Positions 40,911-53,127 of a stretch of DNA of 64,000 nt are shown piece after piece; within the stretch, counting starts at the first letter, position 1, and each line of letters begins with the position of its first letter. Under the pieces are notes generated by a model. The model had not been told where the DNA came from. It worked only from the letters and a program-made list of their open reading frames with translations, and made no database searches. Both the position numbers and the translations under genes were made by a program. Origin of the DNA: Streptomyces niveus (lineage in GTDB: Bacteria > Actinomycetota > Actinomycetes > Streptomycetales > Streptomycetaceae); contig NZ_CP018047.1 of NCBI RefSeq assembly GCF_002009175.1, positions 6,076,001-6,140,000 on the forward strand, written 5' to 3'.

Positions 40911-42056
40911 TCAGCCGCGGCCGGTGCGCGGGTCTCCGTCCGCGTTCTCCGTCACCGCCGGGTCGGGCTCGTGGTGCGCTCCCGCGTGCCCCACGGCGCC
41001 GTTCTTCTTCTGAAGGGGGAGCACCGCCGCCTGTGTGGTCGCGATCCGCGGCAGCGCGTACGGATGCTCGTCCGCCAGCCAGCCGATCAGCTGCTCCCGC
41101 ACGGTGCAGCGCGCCGTCCAGATGTCGTCCGCGTCCTTCGCCGTCACAACGGCCCGTACCTCGATGGTGCTCGGGGTGGTGTCGGTGACGGCCAGACTCC
41201 AGTCCCGGCCGTCCCAGGCCGCGCAGTCCTGAAGGATCTCGTGCAGCTTCTCGCGCATCAGCCGGACCGGCGCCGAGTGGTCGAGCTGGAGGAAGACGGT
41301 GCCGGTCATCTGGACACCGCCGCGCGACCAGTTCTCGAACGGCTTGCTCGTGAAGTACGACACCGGCATCGTTATCCGGCGCTCGTCCCATGTGCGTACC
41401 GCCAGGAACGTGAGCGTGACCTCCTCGACCACACCCCACTCGCCGTCCACCACGACCGTGTCGCCGATCCGCACCATGTCGCCGAAGGCGATCTGGAAAC
41501 CGGCGAAGAGATTGCCGAGGGTGGACTGCGCGGCGACACCGGCCACGATGCCGATGATGCCCGCGGAGGCCAGCATGGACGTACCGATCGTCCGCATGCT
41601 GGGGAACGTGAGCAGGATCGCCGCGACCGCCACCACCACGACCACGGCGGTCACGATGCGCATGATCAGCGTCACCTGCGTACGGACCCGGCGGACCTTC
41701 GCCCGGTCGCGCGCCGATGTCGCGTAGCGCGCGTACGTCGACTCCACGACGGCCGACGCGATGTGGATGACCAGCCAGGCACCGGCCCCGATCAGGATCA
41801 GCGTCAGCAGCCTGCCGATGCCGGACTGGTGGTCGACGACGATCCACCAGCCGGTCTCGCGGTACGTGGCACGCAGCAGCGCGGTCAGAAGGACGACCTG
41901 CAGCGGTGGCCGGCAGCGTCGCAGCAGTCCCCACAGCGGGGTTTCCGGGTGCCGGGCGTCCGCACGGCGCAGCGCCAGGTCGACGACCCAGCCGAGCAGC
42001 AGCGTGAGGACGACCGCGCCACCCAGCACGGTCAACGGTCGCAGTACGTTCTCCAT
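40911..42056 (-). CDS. MscS-family mechanosensitive ion channel
   Basis: 381 residues from the ATG at 42056, preceded by CCGGAGCC; the upstream open frame has no homology. Four membrane segments precede the MscS core. The pore and beta domain read GIIGIVAGVAAQSTLGNLFAGFQIAFGDMVRIGDTVVVDGEWGVVEEVTLTFL, typical of the family (positions about 185-240). A C-terminal cytoplasmic vestibule domain follows. Should open on membrane tension during osmotic downshock. It converges with the antiporter gene (24-base gap). Confidence 0.92.
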   Translation of the reverse strand: MENVLRPLTVLGGAVVLTLLLGWVVDLALRRADARHPETPLWGLLRRCRPPLQVVLLTALLRATYRETGWWIVVDHQSGIGRLLTLILIGAGAWLVIHIASAVVESTYARYATSARDRAKVRRVRTQVTLIMRIVTAVVVVVAVAAILLTFPSMRTIGTSMLASAGIIGIVAGVAAQSTLGNLFAGFQIAFGDMVRIGDTVVVDGEWGVVEEVTLTFLAVRTWDERRITMPVSYFTSKPFENWSRGGVQMTGTVFLQLDHSAPVRLMREKLHEILQDCAAWDGRDWSLAVTDTTPSTIEVRAVVTAKDADDIWTARCTVREQLIGWLADEHPYALPRIATTQAAVLPLQKKNGAVGHAGAHHEPDPAVTENADGDPRTGRG

Positions 42057-42088
42057 GGCTCCGGATTCGGACGAGGGGGCCCACCTGG

Positions 42089-42094
42089 CAGGAT
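42089..42094 (+). promoter_or_regulatory. Leaderless-type -10 box before the hydrolase gene
   Basis: CAGGAT lies six bases before the ATG at 42101, and TTCGGA (42066-42071) is 17 bases further up. No ribosome site fits between, so the transcript probably begins at the ATG. Confidence 0.45.
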
Positions 42095-42100
42095 GGGCGG

Positions 42101-42682
42101 ATGGACGTCGTTCTCTTTCACTCGGTCTACGGGCTCCGCCCGGCGGTGCACGCGGGGGCCGAACGGCTCCGCGCTGCCGGACACCACGTGCACGTGCCCG
42201 ACCTCTTCGAGGGCCAAACCGCCGGGACCGCCGAGGAGGGCAGGGCGCTGAAGGACAAGATCGGCTCCGACGAACTCCTGAGGCGCGCCGTACTCGCCGT
42301 GGCACCGTACTCGGAGCGCGGTCTGGTGTACGCGGGATTCTCCTTCGGAGGATCGGTCGCGCAGACCTTGGCGCTGGGTGACGCGAAGGCCCGCGGGCTG
42401 CTGCTGATGCACGGCACGTCGGACATCGCGGCGAACGCGTCGGTGGACGACCTGCCCGTACAGCTCCATGTCGCCGACCCGGACGTGTCCGAGCCGCACG
42501 ACTGGCTGACCGCCTGGTATCTGCGGATGCGGGAGATCGGGGCGGACGTGGAGATCTACCGTTATCAGGGCCCCGGGCACCTCTACACGGACCCGGACCT
42601 CCCTGACTACGACGAGTCGGCCGCCGAGCGGACCTGGCGCACCGGGCTGGCCTTCATCGAGTCGCTGGACGACCGGGCGTAG
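42101..42682 (+). CDS. Dienelactone-hydrolase-family alpha/beta hydrolase
   Basis: 193 residues. The nucleophile elbow is GFSFGGSVAQTLAL: Ser replaces the Cys of classical dienelactone hydrolases. The other triad members are probably the Asp in VADPDVSEPHDW and the His in YRYQGPGHLYTDPD. The shape matches short DLH-like proteins of unknown substrate common in actinobacteria. It diverges from the MscS gene. Confidence 0.85.
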   Translation: MDVVLFHSVYGLRPAVHAGAERLRAAGHHVHVPDLFEGQTAGTAEEGRALKDKIGSDELLRRAVLAVAPYSERGLVYAGFSFGGSVAQTLALGDAKARGLLLMHGTSDIAANASVDDLPVQLHVADPDVSEPHDWLTAWYLRMREIGADVEIYRYQGPGHLYTDPDLPDYDESAAERTWRTGLAFIESLDDRA

Positions 42683-42745
42683 CTGTTCGGTCCTCAGGCC
42701 GCCCGGCTTTCGGACGGTCGGCTTTTCGGTCGGTCTCGCGGTGGC

Positions 42746-44311
42746 TCAGTCGCGGACGCAGCGTCCCTCGGTGCCGCCGCCGGGCGCCGGGCTGCACAGA
42801 TACTGCCGGTCGGCCGGCTCGTCGCTGACGTAGCGGCCGACACAGGCGCTGTTCGAGTCGAGGCCGCGGGTGCGGCACCAGTCGACGGCGTGCGAGCCGC
42901 TGCCGAAGCCGGAGACGTAGAACATCCAGTAGCCCGGTTTCAGTGACGCGTGGTTGTCGCTGTCCAGGTACCGGGCGTTGGTGATGCCCTGGCCGCGGAG
43001 CGCGTCCGCCTGTCTCTCGCGGGCGGCGGGGCCCGCGGACTTCTCCGTGGAGGCGAGCTGCGCGACCCAGTTGCCGGTCAGGTCGTCGCTCGACGGGGTG
43101 TCGCCACCGGCGTCCACGTTGTCGCCGGTGTTGTTGCCGGTGCCCGCCGAGGGCGACTTCCCGTCGGAGCCCGGGGACGGCGCGGAGTCCGTGGCGGAGG
43201 AGCCGCCCGTGTCGCCCGTCCCGCCCGTCTTCCCCGCCGACGGCGAGCCGGGATCGTCCCGGAGGGCGAAGACCAGCGCGGTCGCCGCCACCAGTGCGAC
43301 GGCCACGGCCACGGCGGCGACGACGGTCGGTGTACGGCCACCGCGCCGTTCGGGACCGTCCGGGCGTACGGTCGCGGGCACCGACCCCGGCGGCGGAGAC
43401 GAGACCGTGGTCGGGGCCGGAACCGGGGACGGAGGCGGTGTGTCCTCCGTGACGGTCACCCACGCCCACTCCGGCGCCGTGCCCGACTCGACCTGGGCCA
43501 GCATCAGATCCAGCCGGGCGGCGTCGGGCCGTGCCGCCGGGTCGCGTACCAGCAGCGCGTTCAGTACGGAGGCGAGCGGCCCGGACCGTACGGGCGGCGG
43601 GAGGGGTTCGTCCAGTACGGCGGCGAGCGTCGCCAGGCTCGTGGCGCGGCGCAGCGGGCTGACGCCCTCCACACAGACGTACAGCATCACTCCCAGCGAC
43701 CACAGGTCGGACGCCGGATCGTCGTCGTGGCCCCGGATGCGTTCCGGGGCGAAGTACTCGGGTGAGCCGATCAGTTCGCCGGTGGCCGTGAGCGAGGTGG
43801 AGCCCTGGAGGGCCGCGATCCCGAAGTCCGTGAGGACGGCGCCGCCGTCCGCGCGCAGCATGACGTTGGACGGTTTCACGTCGCGGTGCTGGATGCCGAC
43901 GGCGTGGGCGGCCCGCAGCGCGGACAGCACCTGGCGGCCGATCCCGGCCGCCTCCACGGGCGTCAGGGCGCCCCGCGCGAGCCTGTCCTGGAGCGTGTCG
44001 CCGGACAGCAGTTCCATGACGATCCACGGATGCGGCCCCACATCGACGATGTGATGGATCGTCACCACATGCGGATGGCTGATCCTCGCCAACGCCCGCG
44101 CCTCGCGCAGGACCCGCTCGCGCAGCACATGTCCGGAGCGGGGTGTGGCGGCGGCGGTCGCGGCGTCCGGGGACCGGACCTCCTTCAGCGCCACCTCGCG
44201 CTGGAGCACGGCGTCACGTGCCCGCCACACCGTGCCCATGCCGCCGCTGCCGAGCCGCTCCAGCAGCTCGAAACGCCCGTCGATGATCCTGTTCTCCGCG
44301 CCCCCGGTCAT
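42746..44311 (-). CDS. Membrane Ser/Thr protein kinase (PknB type)
   Basis: 521 residues. The kinase domain (about 13-275) is intact: P-loop GSGGMG (21-26), Lys43, catalytic HRDVKPSN with Asp144, DFG at 162-164, and GSPEYFAPER in the activation segment. A Pro/Thr-rich juxtamembrane stretch leads to one membrane segment (about 329-350). The outside part is Gly/Ser/Thr/Asp-rich, then ends in a compact domain of about 105 residues with GNWVAQLASTEKS at its start and four Cys. That domain resembles a small SPOR-like or ligand-sensing fold rather than PASTA repeats. Confidence 0.93.
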   Translation of the reverse strand: MTGGAENRIIDGRFELLERLGSGGMGTVWRARDAVLQREVALKEVRSPDAATAAATPRSGHVLRERVLREARALARISHPHVVTIHHIVDVGPHPWIVMELLSGDTLQDRLARGALTPVEAAGIGRQVLSALRAAHAVGIQHRDVKPSNVMLRADGGAVLTDFGIAALQGSTSLTATGELIGSPEYFAPERIRGHDDDPASDLWSLGVMLYVCVEGVSPLRRATSLATLAAVLDEPLPPPVRSGPLASVLNALLVRDPAARPDAARLDLMLAQVESGTAPEWAWVTVTEDTPPPSPVPAPTTVSSPPPGSVPATVRPDGPERRGGRTPTVVAAVAVAVALVAATALVFALRDDPGSPSAGKTGGTGDTGGSSATDSAPSPGSDGKSPSAGTGNNTGDNVDAGGDTPSSDDLTGNWVAQLASTEKSAGPAARERQADALRGQGITNARYLDSDNHASLKPGYWMFYVSGFGSGSHAVDWCRTRGLDSNSACVGRYVSDEPADRQYLCSPAPGGGTEGRCVRD

Positions 44312-44388
44312 GTGGATCAGCGTACGGGCCGACGTGGGCCGGCCCGCATGCTGTTACCTCCTGGTTGCCCCGCGGTGACCCCGTGGCG

Positions 44389-45204
44389 TCACCCGGCGAG
44401 CGCCTTGGCGATCGCCGCGTTGTACTCGGGGACCGTCTGCGGGGCGTTGTCGCTGCCTTCCGCCGTGACCGTCTTCCCGTCCATCCGGAGCGTCGGGGTG
44501 CCCTGCACGCTGCTGTTGTCGAACGTGGCCGACATCTTCATCGCCCAGGCGTCGAACGTGCCGTTCTCGACGTTCTTCCTGAACTCGGCGTTCCCCTTGA
44601 GCGCGTCCACCGAGTCGGCGATCTTGAGCAGGGCGCCGTCGTCGGCGAACTTGTCGTCGCTCTCGCTCGGGTGGTTCTGCGCCGAGTAGAGCGCGGTCTT
44701 GTACGCCGTGAACGCCTCGGGGCTCACGTCGAGCGCGGCGCCGAGCGCGGACAGCGCGTTCTTCGAACCCTCGCCGTTGTCCGAGTTGTCGATGAACGTG
44801 GCGCCGATGTACTTGATCTTGTACTTGCCCGCGTCGACGTCCTGCTGGATCGTGGCGCCGACCTTCTGCTCGAAGGTCGCGCAGATCGGGCAGCGGGAGT
44901 CCTCGTACAGCTCCAGGGTCTTCTTCGCCTCGGGCTTGCCGATGACGACGCTCGTGCCGTTCGTGCCCGAGGTGTGCTTCGGGGCGGTGACGGCCTTCAC
45001 GTCCTTGGCCGCCTCCCAGTGCGAGGGCTTGTTCGCCTGGACGACGGCGAAGCCGACACCGCCGGCGATCGCGAGGATCGCGAGGGTGGATCCGGCGACG
45101 ACGACCTGGCGGCGGGCCCGGTCCTTCTTCGCCTGCCGCTCGCGCTCCTCGCGCAGCCGCTCGCGGGCGGCGGCCTTGTTGGCGTTGCTGTTGCGTGCGC
45201 TCAT
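44389..45204 (-). CDS. DsbA-family thioredoxin-fold membrane-anchored protein
   Basis: 271 residues. A basic, helical N-terminus is followed by one membrane segment (about 34-56), so the thioredoxin domain faces outside. The redox motif is C105-P-I-C108 in LYEDSRCPICATFEQKV. SVQGTPTLRMDG holds the cis-proline region. This is the DsbA/DSBA-like (DUF-type) protein of actinobacteria, probably forming or reshuffling disulphides in exported proteins. A membrane-protein gene is 106 bases upstream in the same direction. Confidence 0.9.
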   Translation of the reverse strand: MSARNSNANKAAARERLREERERQAKKDRARRQVVVAGSTLAILAIAGGVGFAVVQANKPSHWEAAKDVKAVTAPKHTSGTNGTSVVIGKPEAKKTLELYEDSRCPICATFEQKVGATIQQDVDAGKYKIKYIGATFIDNSDNGEGSKNALSALGAALDVSPEAFTAYKTALYSAQNHPSESDDKFADDGALLKIADSVDALKGNAEFRKNVENGTFDAWAMKMSATFDNSSVQGTPTLRMDGKTVTAEGSDNAPQTVPEYNAAIAKALAG

Positions 45205-45310
45205 GGTGGGTCACTCCGTGTGGGGTCGAACGGGACGCGCGGGCGCGGATGTGGGCGCGCCGCTGCGCGGGGGACCGGCGGCGGGGCCAGAGGCGGCCGC
45301 CGACGTCGTG

Positions 45311-46021
45311 CTAGGCCGGGAGAAGGGCCGAGCGCGGTGGTCCCCGTCGTCCGACGGAGTGCGTGAACAGGCGCGTACGGGAGGCGCGCGGGAGGTTGGC
45401 GGGGCGCGGGAAGCGCCGTACGGTACGGCGGACCGTACCGGCCACGGCGACCGCGACCAGCAGCGGCCGGAAGGCGAATCCGGCGACCGCCCGCACCACG
45501 CCCGCAAACGCGGCCTCGCCGCGGCGCAGCCAGAGCGCGGCGAGCAGACCGATCGCGACATGCGTGGCGAGAAGCAGCCACGGGAGCGCGGGGTCGGGGG
45601 AGCCGAGCAGGGTGGCCGCCGCGCTCTCGGGCGAGGCGACCGACGAGACACCGGGCAGCGGGGAGCCGAGGCTGCCGCCGCACAGGACGTCGAAGCCGAC
45701 GGAGCGCAGCGAGCCCGCGACGGGACCGCCCGCGGGGCCGTAACAGACGGTCTGGCCGGTGGTGAAGATCGTGTCCGCGGCCAGTTCGAGCGGGACGAGC
45801 AGGGCCGCGATGCGCCAGAAGCCCCGCTCGCGGCCCGCGAGGGCGTAGGAGACCGGGAACACGACGGCGCACAGGACGGCGACGACGGACATCGGCAGCG
45901 GGGCCCGCGACAGCAGCACATGGGAGCCGGCGGACAGCGTCACGGCCAGTGCCGTGAACAGTGCCGCCCGCAGCGCCCGGAGCCGTGCCGCTGATATGTC
46001 CATCGTCGCCGAGTGTGCCAC
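45311..46021 (-). CDS. Putative integral membrane protein
   Basis: 236 residues with about five hydrophobic segments (roughly 20-37, 44-62, 69-85, 145-163, 175-195) and a basic tail. A loop between segments 3 and 4 has two Cys (TVCYGPAGG and DVLCGGSLG). No enzyme motif is seen. The start may be the GTG at 46021 or the ATG at 46003; neither has a strong ribosome site. Its pairing with the DsbA-like gene suggests a link to extracytoplasmic redox, but this is only contextual. Confidence 0.75.
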   Translation of the reverse strand: MAHSATMDISAARLRALRAALFTALAVTLSAGSHVLLSRAPLPMSVVAVLCAVVFPVSYALAGRERGFWRIAALLVPLELAADTIFTTGQTVCYGPAGGPVAGSLRSVGFDVLCGGSLGSPLPGVSSVASPESAAATLLGSPDPALPWLLLATHVAIGLLAALWLRRGEAAFAGVVRAVAGFAFRPLLVAVAVAGTVRRTVRRFPRPANLPRASRTRLFTHSVGRRGPPRSALLPA

Positions 46022-46060
46022 GGGAGCCTGTAAGGGGCCCCTAAGGTCCCCGTGGCGGGG

Positions 46061-46131
46061 GTCGGATCAGGCCGGGTCGGCCGGGGTCGGATCGGACGGG
46101 GCCGGGCCGGACGGGACCCGGGTCGGCCGGG
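46061..46131. repeat. GGTCGG/GGCCGG low-complexity repeat
   Basis: Short imperfect units of GGGTCGGATC, GGCCGGGTCGG and GGGGCCGGGCC fill the gap between two minus-strand genes. They include two copies of GGGGTCGGATC (starting about 46057 and 46083). No gene or hairpin is clear. Confidence 0.55.
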
Positions 46132-47466
46132 TCAGCTGGTGCCGAGCTGTCCGTTGCGGAAGAGGTCCACGAAGATCTGGTGGTCCGCGCGGGCCCGCGC
46201 CCCGTAGCTGTGGGCGAACTCCACCAGCAGCTCGGAGAAGCCCTCCTCGTCGGCGGCGATCGCCGCGTCGATGGCCCGCTCCGTGGAGAACGGCACCAGC
46301 GAGTGGCCGCTCTCGTCGTCCGCCGCACCGTGCATCGTGGCCGTCGCCCGGCCGAGGTCGGCGACGACCGCGGCGATCTCGTCCGGGTCGTCGAGGTCCG
46401 ACCAGTCGAGATCGACCGCGTACGGGGAGACCTCGGCGACCAGCTGACCCGCGCCGTCCAGCTCGGTCCAGCCGAGCCACGGGTCGGCGTGCGCCTGGAG
46501 CGCGCGCTGCGAGATGACCGTGCGGTGACCCTCGTGCTGGAAGTAGCCGCGCACCCGCTCGTCGGTGATGTGCCGGGAGACGGCGGGGGTCTGCGCCTGC
46601 TTGAGGTAGATCACGACGTCGTTCTCCAGGGCGTCGCTGTTGCCCTCCAGCAGGATGTTGTACGAGGGCAGGCCGGCCGAACCGATGCCGATGCCCCGGC
46701 GCCCCACCACGTCCTTCACCCGGTAGGAGTCGGGCCGGGTCAGGCTGGACTCCGGCAGGGTCTCCAGATAGCCGTCGAAGGCCGCCAGGACCTTGTAGCG
46801 GGTGGCCGCGTCCAGCTCGATGGAACCGCCGCCCGGCGCGAAGCGGCGCTCGAAGTCACGGATCTCGGTCATCGAGTCGAGCAGTGAGAAGCGGGTCAGC
46901 GAGCGGGCGTCGCGCAGCGCGTCCAGGAGCGGGCCGTTCGCCGTGTCCAGTGTGAACGGCGGTACCTCGTCGTTCTTGGCGCCCGTGGCCAGTGCGTGGA
47001 TCCGCTCGCGGTAGGCGCCGGCGTAGATCCGGACCAGCTCGCTGATCTGCTCGTCGCTGAGGGCCTTCGTGTAGCCGATCAGCGCCAGCGAGGCGGCGAG
47101 GCGCTTGAGGTCCCAGGTGAACGGTCCTACATAGGCCTCGTCGAAGTCGTTGACGTTGAAGATCAGCCGGCCGTTCGCGTCCATGTACGTGCCGAAGTTC
47201 TCGGCGTGCAGATCGCCGTGGATCCAGACCCGGCCGGTGCGCTCGTCCAGATACGGCCCGCCGTGCTGCTCCCGCTCCAGGTCGTTGTAGAACAGGCACG
47301 CCGTGCCTCGGTAGAAGGCGAAGGCGGAGGCGGCCATCTTGCGGAATTTGACCTGGAAGGCCGCAGGGTCGGCGGCGAGCAACTCGCCGAAGGCGGTGCC
47401 GAACACGGCGAGGATCTCCTCCCCTCGCTGCTGGTCAGCGGCTTCGACCGGGCGCGGGACCGACAT
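46132..47466 (-). CDS. DUF2252-family protein
   Basis: 444 residues from the ATG at 47466, which has AGGAGG at good spacing. DUF2252 proteins have an aminoglycoside-phosphotransferase/kinase-like fold. The motifs here are VWIHGDLHAENFGTYMD and NVNDFDEAYVGPFTWDLKRLA, matching the catalytic HGDxxxxN and DFD of that fold. FKFRKM-like VKFRKMAASAFAFYRG precedes them. The substrate is unknown. It diverges from dnaE over a 272-base gap in which I see no gene. Confidence 0.9.
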   Translation of the reverse strand: MSVPRPVEAADQQRGEEILAVFGTAFGELLAADPAAFQVKFRKMAASAFAFYRGTACLFYNDLEREQHGGPYLDERTGRVWIHGDLHAENFGTYMDANGRLIFNVNDFDEAYVGPFTWDLKRLAASLALIGYTKALSDEQISELVRIYAGAYRERIHALATGAKNDEVPPFTLDTANGPLLDALRDARSLTRFSLLDSMTEIRDFERRFAPGGGSIELDAATRYKVLAAFDGYLETLPESSLTRPDSYRVKDVVGRRGIGIGSAGLPSYNILLEGNSDALENDVVIYLKQAQTPAVSRHITDERVRGYFQHEGHRTVISQRALQAHADPWLGWTELDGAGQLVAEVSPYAVDLDWSDLDDPDEIAAVVADLGRATATMHGAADDESGHSLVPFSTERAIDAAIAADEEGFSELLVEFAHSYGARARADHQIFVDLFRNGQLGTS

Positions 47467-47738
47467 CGGTGGTGCCTCCTGGGGCATGACGAAAAGGGCG
47501 GACGGACTGACACACCACCCGCCGGGGGCCGACGGCGCCGTCAGTACTCGCAACGCACGAACGTACCGGTGCGTGCCCGTCCCGCGCTCGCCGACCGGGA
47601 GGTTCGCACACCCCGATCCGGGGTGGCCGGGACATCGCCGGACCTCGCTCGGATTGTCAGTCGGCGGTCGTAGACTTCGACGCTGTCCCCCCCAGGGCAC
47701 CCCTCGCTCGTCCGCTCGTTTCGCTGGAGGCCTCAGCC

Positions 47739-51284
<3,546 letters not shown>

Positions 51285-51307
51285 CCGACAGGGGTCCACA
51301 CGCACCA

Positions 51308-51341
51308 GAGGGGCACGCCCGGGAAACCGGGCGTGCCCCTC
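51308..51341. terminator. Perfect 15-bp hairpin with GAAA loop after dnaE
   Basis: Arms 51308-51322 and 51327-51341 match exactly around GAAA. It lies between the converging dnaE gene and the small minus-strand gene, so it can end both transcripts. Confidence 0.88.
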
Positions 51342-51363
51342 GTCTCATGTGCGGTCCGCCGCG

Positions 51364-51540
51364 TCAGTTGTGGCCGAAACGCTTCTGGCGGCCCTTGTGG
51401 GCGACCTCGGACGGCGTGACCTGCTGCTGTATCTGCTCGGCCTTGGCCTCCGACGAGGAGGACGAGGACTGCTCGGAGCCACGCTCGGTGGTCGAACGGT
51501 CCTGGTGCTTGCCGCGGTCACGGTTCTTGTTCTTGGCCAT
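51364..51540 (-). CDS. Small hydrophilic conserved-type protein (58 residues)
   Basis: Starts MAKNKNRDRGKHQDRSTTER, continues with a run of Ser (SEQSSSSSSEAKAEQIQQQ), and ends VAHKGRQKRFGHN. AGGAGG (51548-51553) sits at ideal spacing before the ATG and third positions are strongly G/C, so this is a real gene despite its size. It is charged, without membrane segments, and probably disordered. Function is unknown. I recall similar short proteins next to dnaE in other Streptomyces, but could not check. Confidence 0.82.
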   Translation of the reverse strand: MAKNKNRDRGKHQDRSTTERGSEQSSSSSSEAKAEQIQQQVTPSEVAHKGRQKRFGHN

Positions 51541-51785
51541 GGTGCTGCCTCCTGAAGGATGTTGGGGCCAGGGCCGCGACCAGATTCACATATGCCGTGA
51601 CTCACCGCATTTTGGATCATCGCTGTCTGTAACGGACCCTAGTTACGGGCTTCCTGGGGCTAGCCCTGAGGGGTACGCCACGCCGATGATCCAGTTCCGG
51701 CCGTTAAGCCCGTTGCGGTCGGGCAGACTCGAAGGAAACCCGTAGTCACTTCCGATCCCGACGTTCCCGAAAGAGGGTGGAACAC

Positions 51786-53057
51786 GTGGACCGCTGCGTC
51801 GTCCTGGTGGACGCCGGTTATCTGCTGGGCGCCGCCGCGAGCCTCCTCGCCGGAGAACCGGCCCGCTCACGCATCACCGTCGACCACGCCGCCCTCATCC
51901 AGGGACTTCGGGAACGCGCCGAGGCCGATACGGAGCAGCCGCTGCTCCGTATCTACTGGTTCGACGGTGCACCCGACCGGGTGCCGCAGCCCGAACACCG
52001 CCGGCTGCGCGTCATGTCACGTGTCACCGTCCGGCTCGGCGCTCTGACCCGTAGCGACGGGCGCTGGGCGCAGAAGGGCGTCGACGCGGCGATGCACGCC
52101 GAACTCACCGAGCTGGCCAGGAACCGGGCCTGCTCGGACGTGGTCCTGGTGACCGGTGACGGCGATCTGCTGCCAGGCCTGATGTCCGCCAAGGAACACG
52201 GTGTCGCCGTGCATCTGTGGGCGGTGCAGGCGGCGGACGGCGACTACAACCAGTCCGAGGACCTGGTGGCCGAGGCGGACGAACGCCGGGTGCTGGACCG
52301 GGCCTGGATCACCAAGGCCGTGCGCGCCAAGGACTTCGGCGGGGTCTGCGCGCCGCCGCCGGTGCCCCGCCCCGAGATCGCGGCCATCCTCTCCGCGCCG
52401 CTGCCCGAATCGGCGCTCGCCGCGTCCGCCGAGCGGGCGGCCGAAGCACAGGCCACGTCCGCGCGCAACGGGACGGCGCCGCCCGCCACGGAGCACGCGC
52501 CGGGGCACGACCACGGCCCCGAGGTCGCGCATCCCGCGCCCCCCGGCGGCAAGGGCGTCCCCACCCCCAAAGACCTGGCCGCCCTGCGCGCGCCCGGACC
52601 GCAGGCGTCGCCGCCCCCGCCGGCGAACGCGACGCTGCGCTGGTCCTCCGACCGGGGCTGGGTCGAGCGCGCGGGCGGCGGAGGCCAGCTCGGGGAGCCG
52701 CCGGAGACGGCGTCGCTGCCCACGCTCGCGCAGCTCACCAGCGCCGAGCAGCGCTGGGCCGACCGCGAGGAGGACATCACGACGGTCGGCGGCGACCCGT
52801 TCGAGGTCGGCCAGGTCTTCGCCCGGCGCTGGATGGAGCGGCTGCCGGAGGCGAGTCATGTGCAGAAGCTGTCGACGATGTATCCGCGGATCCCGCACCG
52901 GATCGACGGCGAGGTACTGAGGTACGCGGCCCGCTTCGGGCTGCTGGCGCACAAGGACGACCAGATCGACGAGCACGACCGGTACGCGATCAGGGCGGGT
53001 TTCTGGCGCGAGATCGATGTGCGGGCGGCGGCGGACCGCCCGTCCACGGCGGAGTAG
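51786..53057 (+). CDS. NYN-domain (PIN-like) putative ribonuclease
   Basis: 423 residues. The first 190 are a NYN domain: RCVVLVDAGYLLG, KGVDAAMHAELTELA and VLVTGDGDLLPGLMSAKEHG supply the acidic metal-binding residues of this nuclease fold. A Pro/Ala/Gly-rich linker (about 195-300) leads to a second conserved-looking region (about 320-423, FARRWMERLPEASHVQKLSTMYPRIP) that may bind RNA. GTG 51786 has AGAGGG nine bases ahead; GTG 51777 overlaps that site and is less likely. Confidence 0.88.
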   Translation: MDRCVVLVDAGYLLGAAASLLAGEPARSRITVDHAALIQGLRERAEADTEQPLLRIYWFDGAPDRVPQPEHRRLRVMSRVTVRLGALTRSDGRWAQKGVDAAMHAELTELARNRACSDVVLVTGDGDLLPGLMSAKEHGVAVHLWAVQAADGDYNQSEDLVAEADERRVLDRAWITKAVRAKDFGGVCAPPPVPRPEIAAILSAPLPESALAASAERAAEAQATSARNGTAPPATEHAPGHDHGPEVAHPAPPGGKGVPTPKDLAALRAPGPQASPPPPANATLRWSSDRGWVERAGGGGQLGEPPETASLPTLAQLTSAEQRWADREEDITTVGGDPFEVGQVFARRWMERLPEASHVQKLSTMYPRIPHRIDGEVLRYAARFGLLAHKDDQIDEHDRYAIRAGFWREIDVRAAADRPSTAE

Positions 53058-53113
53058 AGCCTGCCTCCGGTGCCGTCCGAGGCCCCCGGAGGGTCGCGGG
53101 TGGGCCGACCCCG

Positions 53114-53119
53114 TAGGCT
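53114..53119 (+). promoter_or_regulatory. Leaderless-type -10 box before the ABC ATPase gene
   Basis: TAGGCT, a good match to the main-sigma -10 of Streptomyces, lies eight bases before the GTG at 53128, and no ribosome site intervenes. The -35 region is poor. Confidence 0.45.
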
Positions 53120-53127
53120 CGTCGCTT

